A stretch of 64,000 bases of DNA from Eledone cirrhosa (taxonomy: Eukaryota > Mollusca > Cephalopoda > Octopoda > Eledonidae). Below the pieces are notes generated by a model. That model was not told the origin of the DNA. It worked only from the letters and a program-made list of their open reading frames with translations, and did no database searches. Positions 22,161 through 37,000 of the stretch are shown one piece after another. Each line of letters starts with the position of its first letter. The stretch's first letter is position 1. Made by a program: the position numbers and the translations under genes. The stretch covers positions 21,272,298-21,336,297 of the forward strand of contig OZ024744.1 in the NCBI GenBank assembly GCA_964016885.1. Direction: 5' to 3'.

Positions 22161-25100
22161 TACTATTTCTCTCCTCTTCAATTACTGTTGCTCTCCTCTT
22201 CAATTGCTGTTGCTCTCCTCTTCAATTACTGTTGCTCTCCTCTTTCAATTACTGTTGCTCTCCTCGTTCAATTACTGTTGCTTTCCTCTTCAATTACTAT
22301 TTCTCTCCTCTTTCAATTAGTGTTGCTCTCCTCATTAATTACTGTTGCTCTCCTCGTTCAATTACTATTGCTCTCCTCTTCAATTACTATTCTCTCCTCT
22401 TTCAATTACTGTTGCTCTCCTCTTTCAATTACTTTTGCTCTCCTCGTCAAATTACTGTTGCTCTGCTCGTTCGATTACTGTTGCTCTCCTCGTTCAATTA
22501 CTGTTGCTCTTCCCTTCAATTACTGTTGTTCTCCTCTTCAATTACTGTTGCTCTCCTCTTCAACTACTATTTCTCTCCTCTTTCAATTACTGTTGTTCTC
22601 CTCTTCAATTACTGTTGCTCTCCTCATCAATTACTGTTGCTCTCCTCGTTCAATTACTGTTGCTCTCCTCTTTCAATTACTGTTGCTCTCCTCGTTCAAT
22701 TACTGTTGCTCTCCTCTTCAATTACTGTTGCTCTCCTCGTTCAATTACTGTTGCTCTCCTCTTCAATTACTGTTGCTCTCCTCTTCAATTACTATTTCTC
22801 TCCTCTTTCAATTACTGTTGCTCTCCTCTTCAATTACTGTTGCTATCCTCGTTCAATTACTGTTGCTCTCCTCATCAATTACTGTTGCTCTCCTCGTTCA
22901 ATTACTGTTGCTCTCCTCTTCAATTACTATTCTCTCCTCTTTCAATTACTGTTGCTCTGCTCGTTCAATTACTGTTGCTCTCCTCTTCAATTACTGTTGC
23001 TCTCCTCGTTCAATTAATGTTGCTCTCCTCCTCAATTACTGTTGCTCCCCCCTTCAATTGCTGTTGTCTCCTCTTTCAATTACTGTTGCTCTCCTCGTTC
23101 AATTAATGTTGCTCTCCTCCTCAATTACTGTTGCTCTCCTCTTCAATTACTATTCTCTCCTCTTTCAATTACTGTTGCTCTGCTCGTTCAATTACTGTTG
23201 CTCTCCTCTTCAATTACTGTTGCTCTCCTCGTTCAATTAATGTTGCTCTCCTCCTCAATTACTGTTGCTCCCCCCTTCAATTGCTGTTGTCTCCTCTTTC
23301 AATTAGTGTTGCTCTCCTCATCAATTACTGTTGCTCTCCTCGTTCAATTACTGTTGCTCTCCTCTTCAATTACTATTTCTCTCCTCTTTCAATTACTGTT
23401 GCTCTCCTCTTCAATTACTGTTGCTATCCTCGTTCAATTACTGTTGCTCTCCTCATCAATTACTGTTGCTCTCCTCGTTCAATTACTGTTGCTCTCCTCT
23501 TCCATTACTATTCTCTCCTCTTTCAATTACTGTTGCTCTCCTCGTTCAATTACTGTTGCTCTCCTCTTCAATTACCGTTGCTCTCCTCGTTCAATTAATG
23601 TTGCTCTCCTCCTCAATTACTGTTGCTCCCCTCTTCAATTGCTGTTGCTCTCCTCTTTCAATTACTGTTGCTCTCCTCGTTCAATTACTGTTGTTTCCTC
23701 TTCAATTACTATTTCTCTCCTCTTTCAATTACTGTTGCTCTCCTCGTTCAATTACTGTTGCTTTCCTCTTCAATTACTATTTCTCTCCTCTTTCAATTAG
23801 TGTTGCTCTCCTCATCAATTACTGTTGCTCTCCTCGTTCAATTACTGTTGCTCTCCTCTTCAATTACTATTTCTCTCCTCTTTCAATTACTGTTGCTCTC
23901 CTCTTCAATTACTGTTGCTATCCTCGTTCAATTACTGTTGCTCTCCTCATCAATTACTGTTGCTCTCCTCGTTCAATTACTGTTGCTCTCCTCTTCCATT
24001 ACTATTCTCTCCTCTTTCAATTACTGTTGCTCTCCTCGTTCAATTACTGTTGCTCTCCTCTTCAATTACTGTTGCTCTCCTCGTTCAATTAATGTTGCTC
24101 TCCTCCTCAAGTACTGTTGCTCCCCTCTTCAATTGCTGTTGCTCTCCTCTTTCAATTACTGTTGCTCTCCTCGTTCAATTACTGTTGTTTCCTCTTCAAT
24201 TACTATTTCTCTCCTCTTTCAATTAGTGTTGCTCTCCTCTTTCAATTACTGTTGCTCTCCTCTTTCAATTACTGTTGCTCTCCTCTTCAATTACTGTTGC
24301 TCTCCTCTTCAATTGCTGTTGCTCTCCTCTTCAATTACTGTTGCTTTCCTCTTCAATTACTATTTCTCTCCTCTTTCAATTAGTGTTGCTCTCCTCATCA
24401 ATTACTGTTGCTCTCCTCGTTCAATTACTATTGCTCTCCTCTTCAATTACTATTCTCTCCTCTTTCAATTACTGTTGCTCTCCTCTTTCAATTACTTTTG
24501 CTCTCCTCGTCAAATTACTGTTGCTCTCCTCGTTCGATTACTGTTGCTCTCCTCGTTCAATTACTGTTGCTCTTCCCTTCAATTACTGTTGTTCTCCTCT
24601 TCAATTACTGTTGCTCTCCTCTTCAACTACTATTTCTCTCCTCTTTCAATTACTGTTGTTCTCCTCTTCAATTACTGTTGCTCTCCTCTTCAACTACTAT
24701 TTCTCTCCTCTTTCAATTACTGTTGTTCTCCTCTTCAATTACTGTTGCTCTCCCCATCAATTACTGTTCCTCTCCTCGTTCAATTACTGTTGCTCTCCTC
24801 TTTCAATTACTGTTGCTCTCCTCGTTCAATTACTGTTGCTCTCCTCTTCAATTACTGTTGCTCTCCTCGTTCAATTACTCTTGCTCTCCTCCTTCAATTA
24901 CTGTTGCTCTCCTCTTCAATTACTATTTCTCTCCTCTTTCAATTACTGTTGCTCTCCTATTCAATTACTGTTGCTATCCTCGTTCAATTACTGTTGCTCT
25001 CCTCATCAATTACTGTTGCTCTCCTCGTTCAATTACTGTTGCTCTCCTCTTCAATTACTATTCTCTCCTCTTTCAATTACTGTTGCTCTCCTCGTTCAAT

Positions 25101-27500
25101 TACTGTTGCTCTCCTCGTTCAATTAATGTTGCTCTCCTCCTCAATTACTGTTGCTCCCCTCTTCAATTGCTGTTGCTCTCCTCTTTCAATTACTGTTGCT
25201 CTCCTCGTTCAATTACTGTTGCTTTCCTCTTCAATTACTATTTCTCTCCTCTTTCAATTAGTGTTGCTCTCCTCATCAATTACTGTTGCTCTCCTCGTTC
25301 AATTACTGTTACTCTCCTCTTCAATTACTATTCTCTCTTCTTTCAATTACTGTTGCTCTCCTCTTTCAATTACTGTTGCTCTCCTCGTTCAATTACTGTT
25401 GCTCTCCTCTTCAATTACTATTTATCTCCTTTTTCAATTACTGTTGCTCTCCTCTTCAATTACTGTTGCTCTCCTCGTTCAATTACTGTTGCTCTCCTCA
25501 TCAATTACTGTTGCTCTCCTCGTTCAATTACTGTTGCTCTCCTCTTCAATTACTATTCTCTCCTCTTTCAATTACTGTTGCTCTCCTCTTTTAATTACTG
25601 TTGCTCTCCTCTTTCAATTACTGTTGCTCTCCTCGTTCAATTACTGTTGCTCTCCTCTTCAATTACTGTTGCTCTCCTCTTCAATTACTGTTGCTCTCCT
25701 CGTTCAATTACTGTTGCTCTCCTCCTCAATTACTGTTGATCTCCTCTTTCAATTACTGTTGCTCTCCTCGTTCAATTACTGTTGCTCTCCTCATCAATTA
25801 CTGTTGCTCTCCTCGTTCAATTACTGTTGCTCTCCTCTTCAATTACTATTCTCTCCTCTTTCAATTACTGTTGCTCTCCTCTTTCAATTACTCTTGCTCT
25901 CCTCGTTCAATTACTGTTGCTCTCCATGTTCAATTACTGTTGCCCTTCCCTTCAAGTACTGTTGTTCTCCTCGTTCAATTACTGTTGCTCTCCTCTTCAA
26001 TTACTGTTGCTCTCCTCTTCAATTACTGTTGCTCTCCTCGTTCAATTACTGTTGCTCTCCTTCTCAATTACTGTTGCTCCCCTCTTCAATTTCTGTTGTT
26101 CTCCTCTTTCAATTACTGTTGCTCTCCTCGTTCAATTACTGTTGCTCTCATCTTCAATTACTATTTATCTCCTCTTTCATTTACTGTTGCTCTCCTCGTT
26201 CAATTACTGTTGCTCTCCTCCTCAATTACTGTTGCTCTCCTCTTCAATTACTGTTGCTCTCCTCTTTCAATTATTGTTGCTCTCCTCTTCAATTACTGTT
26301 GCTCTCCTCTTCAATTACTGTTGCTCTCTTCTTTCAATTACTGTTGCTCTCCTCCTCAATTACTGTTGCTCTCCTCTTCAACTACTATTTCTCTCCTCTT
26401 TCAATTACTGTTGCTCTCCTCTTCAATTACTGTTGCTCTCCTCTTCAATTACTGTTGCTCTCCTCTTCAATTATTATTTCTCTCCTCGTTCAATTACTGT
26501 TGCTCTCCTCTTCAATTACTATTTCTCTCCTCTTTCATTTACTGTTGCTCTCCTCGTTCAATTACTGTTGCTCTCCTCTTCAATTACTGTTGCTCTCATC
26601 TTCAATTACTGTTGCTCTCCTCTTCAATTACTATTTCTCTCCTCTTTCAATTACTCTTCAATTACTATTTCTCTCCTCTTCAATTACTGTTGCTCTCCTC
26701 TTCAATTACTGTTGCTCTCCTCTTTCAATTACTGTTGCTCTCCTCGTTCAATTACTGTTGCTTTCCTCTTCAATTACTATTTCTCTCCTCTTTCAATTAG
26801 TGTTGCTCTCCTCATTAATTACTGTTGCTCTCCTCGTTCAATTACTATTGCTCTCCTCTTCAATTACTATTCTCTCCTCTTTCAATTACTGTTGCTCTCC
26901 TCTTTCAATTACTTTTGCTCTCCTCGTCAAATTACTGTTGCTCTGCTCGTTCGATTACTGTTGCTCTCCTCGTTCAATTACTGTTGCTCTTCCCTTCAAT
27001 TACTGTTGTTCTCCTCTTCAATTACTGTTGCTCTCCTCTTCAACTACTATTTCTCTCCTCTTTCAATTACTGTTGTTCTCCTCTTCAATTACTGTTGCTC
27101 TCCTCATCAATTACTGTTGCTCTCCTCGTTCAATTACTGTTGCTCTCCTCTTTCAATTACTGTTGCTCTCCTCGTTCAATTACTGTTGCTCTCCTCTTCA
27201 ATTACTGTTGCTCTCCTCGTTCAATTACTGTTGCTCTCCTCTTCAATTACTGTTGCTCTCCTCTTCAATTACTATTTCTCTCCTCTTTCAATTACTGTTG
27301 CTCTCCTCTTCAATTACTGTTGCTATCCTCGTTCAATTACTGTTGCTCTCCTCATCAATTACTGTTGCTCTCCTCGTTCAATTACTGTTGCTCTCCTCTT
27401 CAATTACTATTCTCTCCTCTTTCAATTACTGTTGCTCTGCTCGTTCAATTACTGTTGCTCTCCTCTTCAATTACTGTTGCTCTCCTCGTTCAATTAATGT
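20174..27500. repeat. Higher-order duplication, offset 4412-4480
   Basis: The CTCCCCATC variant at 20344 recurs at 24756, and the frame at 20874 recurs at 25286 (offset 4412). The rare CTCATTAATTACTG near 22331 recurs near 26811, and CTGCTCGTTCGATT follows in both (offset 4480). About 2.8 kb is shared with a few unit-sized indels. Confidence 0.8.
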
Positions 27501-28191
27501 TGCTCTCCTCCTCAATTACTGTTGCTCCCCCCTTCAATTGCTGTTGTCTCCTCTTTCAATTACTGTTGCTCTCCTCGTTCAATTACTGTTGCTTTCCTCT
27601 TCAATTACTATTTCTCTCCTCTTTCAATTAGTGTTGCTCTCCTCATCAATTACTGTTGCTCTCCTCGTTCAATTACTGTTGCTCTCCTCTTCAATTACTA
27701 TTTCTCTCCTCTTTCAATTACTGTTGCTCTCCTCTTCAATTACTGTTGCTATCCTCGTTCAATTACTGTTGCTCTCCTCATCAATTACTGTTGCTCTCCT
27801 CGTTCAATTACTGTTGCTCTCCTCTTCCATTACTATTCTCTCCTCTTTCAATTACTGTTGCTCTCCTCGTTCAATTACTGTTGCTCTCCTCTTCAATTAC
27901 TGTTGCTCTCCTCGTTCAATTAATGTTGCTCTCCTCCTCAATTACTGTTGCTCCCCTCTTCAATTGCTGTTGCTCTCCTCTTTCAATTACTGTTGCTCTC
28001 CTCGTTCAATTACTGTTGTTTCCTCTTCAATTACTATTTCTCTCCTCTTTCAATTAGTGTTGCTCTCCTCTTTCAATTACTGTTGCTCTCCTCTTCAATT
28101 ACTGTTGCTCTCCTCTTCAATTGCTGTTGCTCTCCTCTTCAATTACTTTTGCTTTCCTCTTCAATTACTATTTCTCTCCTCTTTCAATTAG
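23623..28191 (+). other. Longest stop-free run in the array (1,522 codons); not called a gene
   Basis: Open only because the repeat unit contains no + frame stop. The translation is a repeating hydrophobic Leu/Ser/Cys peptide that shifts register at every 23-bp unit. No signal, domain, splice context or codon bias was seen. Similar runs exist elsewhere in the array (for example 20174-23017 and 32240-35269) in several frames at once. Confidence 0.9.
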
Positions 28192-30258
28192 TGTTGCTCT
28201 CCTCATCAATTACTGTTGCTCTCCTCGTTCAATTACTATTGCTCTCCTCTTCAATTACTATTCTCTCCTCTTTCAATTACTGTTGCTCTCCTCTTTCAAT
28301 TACTTTTGCTCTCCTCGTCAAATTACTGTTGCTCTCCTCGTTCGATTACTGTTGCTCTCCTCGTTCAATTACTGTTGCTCTTCCCTTCAATTACTGTTGT
28401 TCTCCTCTTCAATTACTGTTGCTCTCCTCTTCAACTACTATTTCTCTCCTCTTTCAATTACTGTTGTTCTCCTCTTCAATTACTGTTGCTCTCCTCTTCA
28501 AATACTATTTCTCTCCTCTTTCAATTACTGTTGCGCTCCTCTTTCAATTACTTTTGCTCTCCTCGTCAAATTACTGTTGCTCTCCTCGTTCGATTACTGT
28601 TGCTCTCCTCGTTCAATTACTGTTGCTCTTCCCTTCAATTACTGTTGTTCTCCTCTTCAATTACTGTTGCTCTCCTCTTCAACTACTATTTCTCTCCTCT
28701 TTCAATTACTGTTGTTCTCCTCTTCAATTACTGTTGCTCCCCTCTTCAATTGCTGTTGCTCTCCTCTTTCAATTACTGTTGCTCTCCTCGTTCAATTACT
28801 GTTGTTTCCTCTTCAATTACTATTTCTCTCCTCTTTCAATTAGTGTTGCTCTCCTCTTTCAATTACTGTTGCTCTCCTCTTTCAATTACTGTTGCTCTCC
28901 TCTTCAATTACTGTTGCTCTCCTCTTCAATTGCTGTTGCTCTCCTCTTCAATTACTGTTGCTTTCCTCTTCAATTACTATTTCTCTCCTCTTTCAATTAG
29001 TGTTGCTCTCCTCATCAATTACTGTTGCTCTCCTCGTTCAATTACTATTGCTCTCCTCTACAATTACTATTCTCTCCTCTTTCAATTACTGTTGCTCTCC
29101 TCTTTCAATTACTTTTGCTCTCCTCGTCAAATTACTGTTGCTCTCCTCGTTCGATTACTGTTGCTCTCCTCGTTCAATTACTGTTGCTCTTCCCTTCAAT
29201 TACTGTTGTTCTCCTCTTCAATTACTGTTGCTCTCCTCTTCAACTACTATTTCTCTCCTCTTTCAATTACTGTTGTTCTCCTCTTCAATTACTGATGCTC
29301 TCCTCATCAATTACTGTTGCTCTCCTCGTTCAATTACTGTTGCTCTCCTCTTTCAATTACTGTTGCTCTCCTCGTTCAATTACTGTTGCTCTCCTCTTCA
29401 ATTACTGTTGCTCTCCTCGTTCAATTACTGTTGCTCTCATCGTTCAATTACTGTTGCTCTCCTCTTCAATTACTATTTCTCTCCTCTTTCAATTACTGTT
29501 GCTCTCCTCTTCAATTACTGTTGCTATCCTCGTTCAATTACTGTTGCTCTCCTCATCAATTACTGTTGCTCTCCTCGTTCAATTACTGTTGCTCTCCTCT
29601 TCAATTACTATTCTCTCCTCTTTCAATTACTGTTGCTCTGCTCGTTCAATTACTGTTGCTCTCCTCTTCAATTACTGTTGCTCTCCTCGTTCAATTAATG
29701 TTGCTCTCCTCCTCAATTACTGTTGCTCCCCCCTTCAATTGCTGTTGTCTCCTCTTTCAATTACTGTTGCTCTCCTCGTTCAATTACTGTTGCTTTCCTC
29801 TTCAATTACTATTTCTCTCCTCTTTCAATTAGTGTTGCTCTCCTCATCAATTACTGTTGCTCTCCTCGTTCAATTACTGTTGCTCTCCTCTTCAATTACT
29901 ATTTCTCTCCTCTTTCAATTACTGTTGCTCTCCTCTTCAATTACTGTTGCTATCCTCGTTCAATTACTGTTGCTCTCCTCATCAATTACTGTTGCTCTCC
30001 TCGTTCAATTACTGTTGCTCTCCTCTTCCATTACTATTCTCTCCTCTTTCAATTACTGTTGCTCTCCTCGTTCAATTACTGTTGCTCTCCTCTTCAATTA
30101 CTGTTGCTCTCCTCGTTCAATTAATGTTGCTCTCCTCCTCAATTACTGTTGCTCCCCTCTTCAATTGCTGTTGCTCTCCTCTTTCAATTACTGTTGCTCT
30201 CCTCGTTCAATTACTGTTGTTTCCTCTTCAATTACTATTTCTCTCCTCTTTCAATTAG
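27522..30258. repeat. Higher-order duplication, offset 2201
   Basis: Bases 27522-28057 match 29723-30258, both with CTCCCCCCTTCAATTGCTGTTGTC at the start and TTCCATTACTATTC inside. Related blocks occur at 23042 and 23825. The block contains several ~134-bp sub-steps. Confidence 0.75.
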
Positions 30259-30439
30259 TGTTGCTCTCCTCTTTCAATTACTGTTGCTCTCCTCTTTCAA
30301 TTACTGTTGCTCTCCTCTTCAATTACTGTTGCTCTCCTCTTAAATTGCTGTTGCTCTCCTCTTCAATTACTGTTGCTTTCCTCTTCAATTACTATTTCTC
30401 TCCTCTTTCAATTAGTGTTGCTCTCCTCATCAATTACTG

Positions 30440-33400
30440 TTGCTCTCCTCGTTCAATTACTATTGCTCTCCTCTTCAATTACTATTCTCTCCTCTTTCAA
30501 TTACTGTTGCTCTCCTCTTTCAATTACTTTTGCTCTCCTCGTTCGATTACTGTTGCTCTCCTCGTTCAATTACTGTTGCTCTTCCCTTCAATTACTGTTG
30601 TTCTCCTCTTCAATTACTGTTGCTCTCCTCTTCAATTACCATTTCTCCTCTTTCAATTACTGTTGCTCTTATCTTCAATTACTGTTGCTCTCCGCGTTCA
30701 ATTAATGTTGCTCTCATCCTCAATTAATGTTGCTCTCCTCTTCAATTACTGTTGCTCTCCTCTTCAACTACTGTTGCTCTCCTCTTTCAATTAATGTTGC
30801 TCTCCTCCTCAATTACTGTTGCTCTCCTCTTCAACTACTATTTCTCTCCTCTTTCAATTACTGTTGTTCTCCTCTTCAATTACTGTTGCTCTCCTCATCA
30901 ATTACTGTTGCTCTCCTCGTTCAATTACTGTTGCTCTCCTCTTTCAATTACTGTTGGTCTCCTCGTTCAATTACTGTTGCTCTCCTCTTCAATTACTTTT
31001 GCTCTCCTCGTTCAATTACTGTTGCTCTCCTCGTTCAATTACTGTTGCTCTCCTCTTCAATTACTATTTCTCTCCTCTTTCAATTACTGTTGTTCTCCTC
31101 TTCAATTACTGTTGCTATCCTCGTTCAATTACTGTTGCTCTCCTCATCAATTACTGTTGCTCTCCTCGTTCAATTACTGTTGCTCTCCTCTTCAATTACT
31201 ATTCTCTCCTCTTTCAATTACTGTTGCTCTCCTCGTTCAATTACTGTTGCTCTCCTCGTTCAATTACTGTTGCTCTCCTCTTCAATTACTATTTCTCTCC
31301 TCTTTCAATTACTGTTGCTCTCCTCTTTCAATTACTGTTGTTCTCCTCTTCAATTACTATTCTCTCCTCTTTCAATTACTGTTGCTCTCCTCGTTCAATT
31401 ACTGTTGCTCTCCTCGTTCAATTACTGTTGCTCTCCTCTTCAATTACTGTTGCTCTCCTCGTTCAATTACTGTTGCTCTCCTCCTTCAATTACTGTTGCT
31501 TTCCTCTTCAATTACTATTTCTCTCCTCTTTCAATTAGTGTTGCTCTCCTCATCAATTACTGTTGCTCTCCTCGTTCAATTACTGTTACTCTCCTCGTTC
31601 GATTACTGTTGCTCTCCTCGTTCAATTACTGTTGCTCTTCCCTTCAATTACTGTTGTTCTCCTCGTTCAATTACTGTTGCTCTCCTCTTCAATTACTGTT
31701 GCTCTCCTCGTTCAATTACTATTCTCTCCTCTTTCAATTACTGTTGCTCTCCTCGTTCAATTACTGTTGCTCTCGTCTTCAATTACTGTTGCTCTCCTCG
31801 TTCAATTAATGTTGCTCTCCTCCTCAATTACTGTTGCTCCCCTCTTCAATTGCTGTTGCTCTCCTCTTTCAATTACTGTTGCTCTCCTCGTTCAATTACG
31901 GTTGCTTTCCTCTTCAATTACTATTTCTCTCCTCTTTCAATTAGTGTTGCTCTCCTCATCAATTACAGTTGCTCTCCTCGTTCAATTACTGTTACTCTCC
32001 TCGTTCGATTACTGTTGCTCTCCTCGTTCAATTACTGTTGCTCTTCCCTTCAATTACTGTTGTTCTCCTCGTTCAATTACTGTTGCTCTCCTCTTCAATT
32101 ACTGTTGCTCTCCTCGTTCAATTACTATTCTCTCCTCTTTCAATTACTGTTGCTCTCCTCGTTCAATTACTGTTGCTCTCCTCTTCAATTACTGTTGCTC
32201 TGCTCGTTCAATTAATGTTGCTCTCCTCCTCAATTACTGTTGCTCCCCTCTTCAATTGCTGTTGCTCTCCTCTTTCAATTACTGTTGCTCTCCTCGTTCA
32301 ATTACTGTTGCTCTCCTCTTCAATTACTGTTGCTCTCCTCTTCAATTACTGTTGCTATCCTCGTTCAATTACTGTTGCTCTCCTCATCAATTACTGTTGC
32401 TCTCCTCGTTCAATTACTGTTGCTCTCCTCTTCAATTACTATTCTCTCCTCTTTCAATTACTGTTGCTCTCCTCGTTCAATTACTGTTGCTCTCCTCTTC
32501 AATTACTGTTGCTCTCCTCTTCAATTACTGTTGCTCTCCCCGTTTAATTACTGTTGCTCTCATCCTCAATTACTGTTGCTTTCCCCTTCAATTACTATTT
32601 CTCTCCTCTTTCAATTAGTGTTGCTCTCCTCATCAATTACTGTTGCTCTCCTCGTTCAATTACTGTTACTCTCCACTTCAATTACTATTCTCTCCTCTTT
32701 CAATTACTGTTGCTCTCCTCTTTCAATTACTGTTGCTCTCCTCGTTCAATTACTGTTGCTCTCCTCGTTCGATTACTGTTGCTTTCCTCGTTTAATTACT
32801 GTTGCTCTTCCCTTCAATTACTGTTGTTCTCCTCGTTCAATTACTGTTGTTCTCCTCGTTCAATTACTGTTGCTCTCCTCTTCAATTACTGTTGCTCTCC
32901 TCTTCAATTACTGTTGCTCTCCTCGTTCAATTACTGTTGCTCTCATCCTCAATTACTGTTGCTCTCCTCTTCAATTACTGTTGCTCTCCTCTTCAATTAA
33001 TGTTGCTCTCCTCTTCAATTACTTTTGCTCTCCTCTTCAATTACTGTTGCTCTCCTCTTTCAATTACTGTTGCTCTCCTCGTCAATTACTGTTGCTCTCC
33101 TCTTCAACTACTATTTCTCTCCTCTTTCAATTACAGTTGTTCTCCTCTTCAATTACTGTTGCTCTCCTCGTTCAATTACTGTTGCTCTCCTCGTTCAATT
33201 ACTGTTGCTCTCCTCTTTCAATTACTGTTGCTCTCCTCGTTCAATTACTGTTGCTCTCCTCTTCAATTACTGTTGCTCTCCTCGTTCAATTACTGTTGCT
33301 CTCCTCGTTCAATTACTGTTGCTCTCCTCTTCAATTACTATTTATCTCCTTTTTCAATTACTGTTGCTCTCCTCTTCAATTACTGTTGCTCTCCTCGTTC

Positions 33401-36400
33401 AATTACTGTTGCTCTCCTCTTTCAATTACTGTTGCTCTCCTCGTTCAATTACTGTTGCTCTCGTCTTCAATTACTGTTGCTCTCCTCGTTCAATTAATGT
33501 TGCTCTCCTCCTCAATTACTCTTGCTCCGCTCTTCAATTGCTGTTGCTCTCCTCTTTCAATTACTGTTGCTCTCCTCGTTCAATTACTGTTGCTTTCCTC
33601 TTCAATTACTATTTCTCTCCTCTTTCAATTAGTGTTGCTCTCCTCATCAATTACTGTTGCTCTCCTCGTTCAATTACTGTTACTCTCCTCGTTCGATTAC
33701 TGTTGCTCTCCTCGTTCAATTACTGTTGCTCTTCCCTTCAATTACTGTTGTTCTCCTCGTTCAATTACTGTTGCTCTCCTCTTCAATTACTGTTGCTCTC
33801 CTCGTTCAATTACTATTCTCTCCTCTTTCAATTACTGTTGCTCTCCTCGTTCAATTACTGTTGCTCTCCTCTTCAATTACTGTTGCTCTCCTCGTTCAAT
33901 TAATGTTGCTCTCCTCCTCAATTACTGTTGCTCCCCTCTTCAATTGCTGTTGCTCTCCTCTTTCAATTACTGTTGCTCTCCTCGTTCAATTACTGTTGCT
34001 TTCCCCTTCAATTACTATTTCTCTCCTCTTTCAATTACTGTTGCTCTCCTCTTCAATTACTGTTGCTATCCTCGTTCAATTACTGTTGCTCTCCTCATCA
34101 ATTACTGTTGCTCACCTCGTTCAATTACTGTTGCTCTCCTCTTCAATTACTATTCTCTCCTCTTTCAATTACTGTTGCTCTCCTCGTTCAATTACTGTTG
34201 CTCTCCTCTTCAATTACTGTTGCTCTCCTCTTCAATTACTGTTGCTCTCCCCGTTCAATTACTGTTGCTCTCATCCTCAATTACTGTTGCTTTCCTCTTC
34301 AATTACTATTTCTCTCCTCTTTCAATTAGTGTTGCTCTCCTCATCAATTACTGTTGTTCTCCTCGTTCAATTACTGTTACTCTCCACTTCAATTACTATT
34401 CTCTCCTCTTTCAATTACTGTTGCTCTCCTCTTTCAATTACTGTTGCTCTCCTCGTTCAATTACTGTTGCTCTCCTCGTTCGATTACTGTTGCTCTCCTC
34501 GTTTAATTACTGTTGCTCTTCCCTTCAATTACTGTTGTTCTCCTCGTTCAATTACTGTTGCTCTCCTCTTCAATTACTGTTGCTCTCCTCTTCAACTACT
34601 GTTGCTCTCCTCGTTCAATTACTGTTGCTCTCATCCTCAATTACTGTTGCTCTCCTCTTCAATTACTGTTGCTCTCCTCTTCAATTAATGTTGCTCTCCT
34701 CTTCAATTACTTTTGCTCTCCTCTTCAATTACTGTTGCTCTCCTCTTTCAATTACTGTTGCTCTCCTCGTCAATTACTGTTGCTCTCCTCTTCAACTACT
34801 ATTTCTCTCCTCTTTCAATTACTGTTGTTCTCCTCTTCAATTACTGTTGCTCTCCTCGTTCAATTACTGTTGCTGTCCTCGTTCAATTACTGTTGCTCTC
34901 CTCTTTCAATTACTGTTGCTCTCCTCGTTCAATTACTGTTGCTCTCCTCTTCAATTACTGTTGCTCTCCTCGTTCAATTACTGTTGCTCTCCTCGTTCAA
35001 TTACTGTTGCTCTCCTCTTCAATTACTATTTATCTCCTTTTTCAATTACTGTTGCTCTCCTCTTCAATTACTGTTGCTCTCCTCGTTCAATTACTGTTGC
35101 TCTCCTCATCAATTACTGTTGCTCTCCTCGTTCAATTACTGTTGCTCTCCTCTTTAATTACTATTCTCTCCTCTTTCAATTAATGTTGCTCTCCTCTTTT
35201 AATTACTGTTGCTCTCTTCTTTCAATTACTGTTGCTCTCCTCCTTCAATTACTGTTGCTCTTCCCTTAAATTACTGTTGTTCTCCTCGTTCAATTACTGT
35301 TGCTCTACTCTTCAATTACTGTTGCTCTCCTCTTCAATTACTGTTGCTCCCCTCTTCAATTACTGTTGCTCTCCTCGTTCAATTACTGTTGCTCTCCTCG
35401 TTCAATTACTGTTGGTCTCCTCTTTCAATTACTGTTGCTCTCCTCGTTCAATTACTGTTGCTCTCCTCTTCAACTACTATTTCTCTCCTCTTTCAATTAC
35501 TGTTGCTCTCCTCTTCAATTACTGTTGCTCTCCTCTTCAATTACTGTTGCTCTCCTCTTCAATTACTGTTGCTCTCCTCTTCAATTACTATTTCTCTCCT
35601 CGTTCAATTACTGTTGCTCTCCTCTTCAATTACTATTTCTCTCCTCTTTCATTTATTGTTGCTCTCCTCGTTCAATTACTGTTGCTCTCCTCTTCAATTA
35701 CTGTTGCTCTCCTCTTCAATTTCTGTTGCTCTCCTCTTCAATTACTATTTCTCTCCTCTTTCAATTACTCTTCAATTACTATTTCTCTCCTCGTTCAATT
35801 ACTGTTCCTCTCCTCTTCAATTACTATTTCTCTCCTCTTTCATTTACTGTTGCTCTCCTCTTTCAATTACTGTTGCTCTCCTCCTCAATTACTGTTGCTC
35901 TCCTCTTCAACTACTCTTTCTCTCCTCTTTCAATTACTGTTGCGCTCCTCTTCAATTACTGTTGTTCTCCTCGTTCAATTACTGTTGCTCTCCTCTTCAA
36001 TTACTGTTGCTTTCCTCTTCAATTACTATTTCTCTCCTCTTTCAATTAGTGTTGCTCTCCTCATCAATTACTGTTGCTCTCCTCGTTCAATTACTATTGC
36101 TCTCCTCTTCAATTACTATTCTCTCCTCTTTCAATTACTGTTGCTCTCCTCTTTCAATTACTTTTGCTCTCCTCGTTCGATTACTGTTGCTCTCCTCGTT
36201 CAATTACTGTGGCTCTTCCCTTCAATTACTGTTGTTCTCCTCTTCAATTACTGTTGCTCTCCTCTTCAATTACTATTTCTCCTCTTTCAATTACTGTTGC
36301 TCTCATCTTCAATTACTGTTGCTCTCAGCGTTCAATTAATGTTGCTCTCATCCTCAATTAATGTTGCTCTCCTCTTCAATTACTGTTGCTCTCCTCTTCA

Positions 36401-37000
36401 ACTACTGTTGCTCTCCTCTTTCAATTAATGTTGCTCTCCTCCTCAATTACTGTTGCTCTCCTCTTCAACTACTATTTCTCTCCTCTTTCAATTACTGTTG
36501 TTCTCCTCTTCAATTACTGTTGCTCTACTCATCAATTACTGTTGCTCTCCTCGTTCAATTACTGTTTCTCTCCTCTTTCAATTACTGTTGTTCTCCTCTT
36601 CAATTACTGTTGCTCTCCTCATCAATTACTGTTGCTCTCCTCGTTCAATTACTGTTGCTCTCCTCTTTCAATTACTGTTGCTCTCCTCGTTCAATTACTG
36701 TTGCTCTCCTCTTCAATTACTGTTCCTCTCCTCGTTCAATTACTGTTGCTCTCCTCGTTCAATTACTGTTGCTCTCCTCTTCAATTACTATTTCTCTCCT
36801 CTTTCAATTACTGTTGCTCTCCTCGTTCAATTACTGTTGCTCTTCCCTTCAATTACTGTTGTTCTCCTCGTTCAATTACTGTTGCTCTCCTCGTTCAATT
36901 ACTGTTGCTCTCCTCTTCAATTACTATTCTCTCCTCTTTCAATTACTGTTGCTCTCCTCGTTCAATTACTGTTGCTCTCCTCTTCAATTACTGTTGCTCT
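30440..37000. repeat. Higher-order duplication, offset 5634
   Basis: Landmarks at 30440, 30727, 30752 and 30819 recur at 36074, 36361, 36386 and 36453. Within the interval, a block starting near 31563 also recurs at 31969 (offset 406) and 33657 (offset 2094), so several periods are nested. Confidence 0.7.
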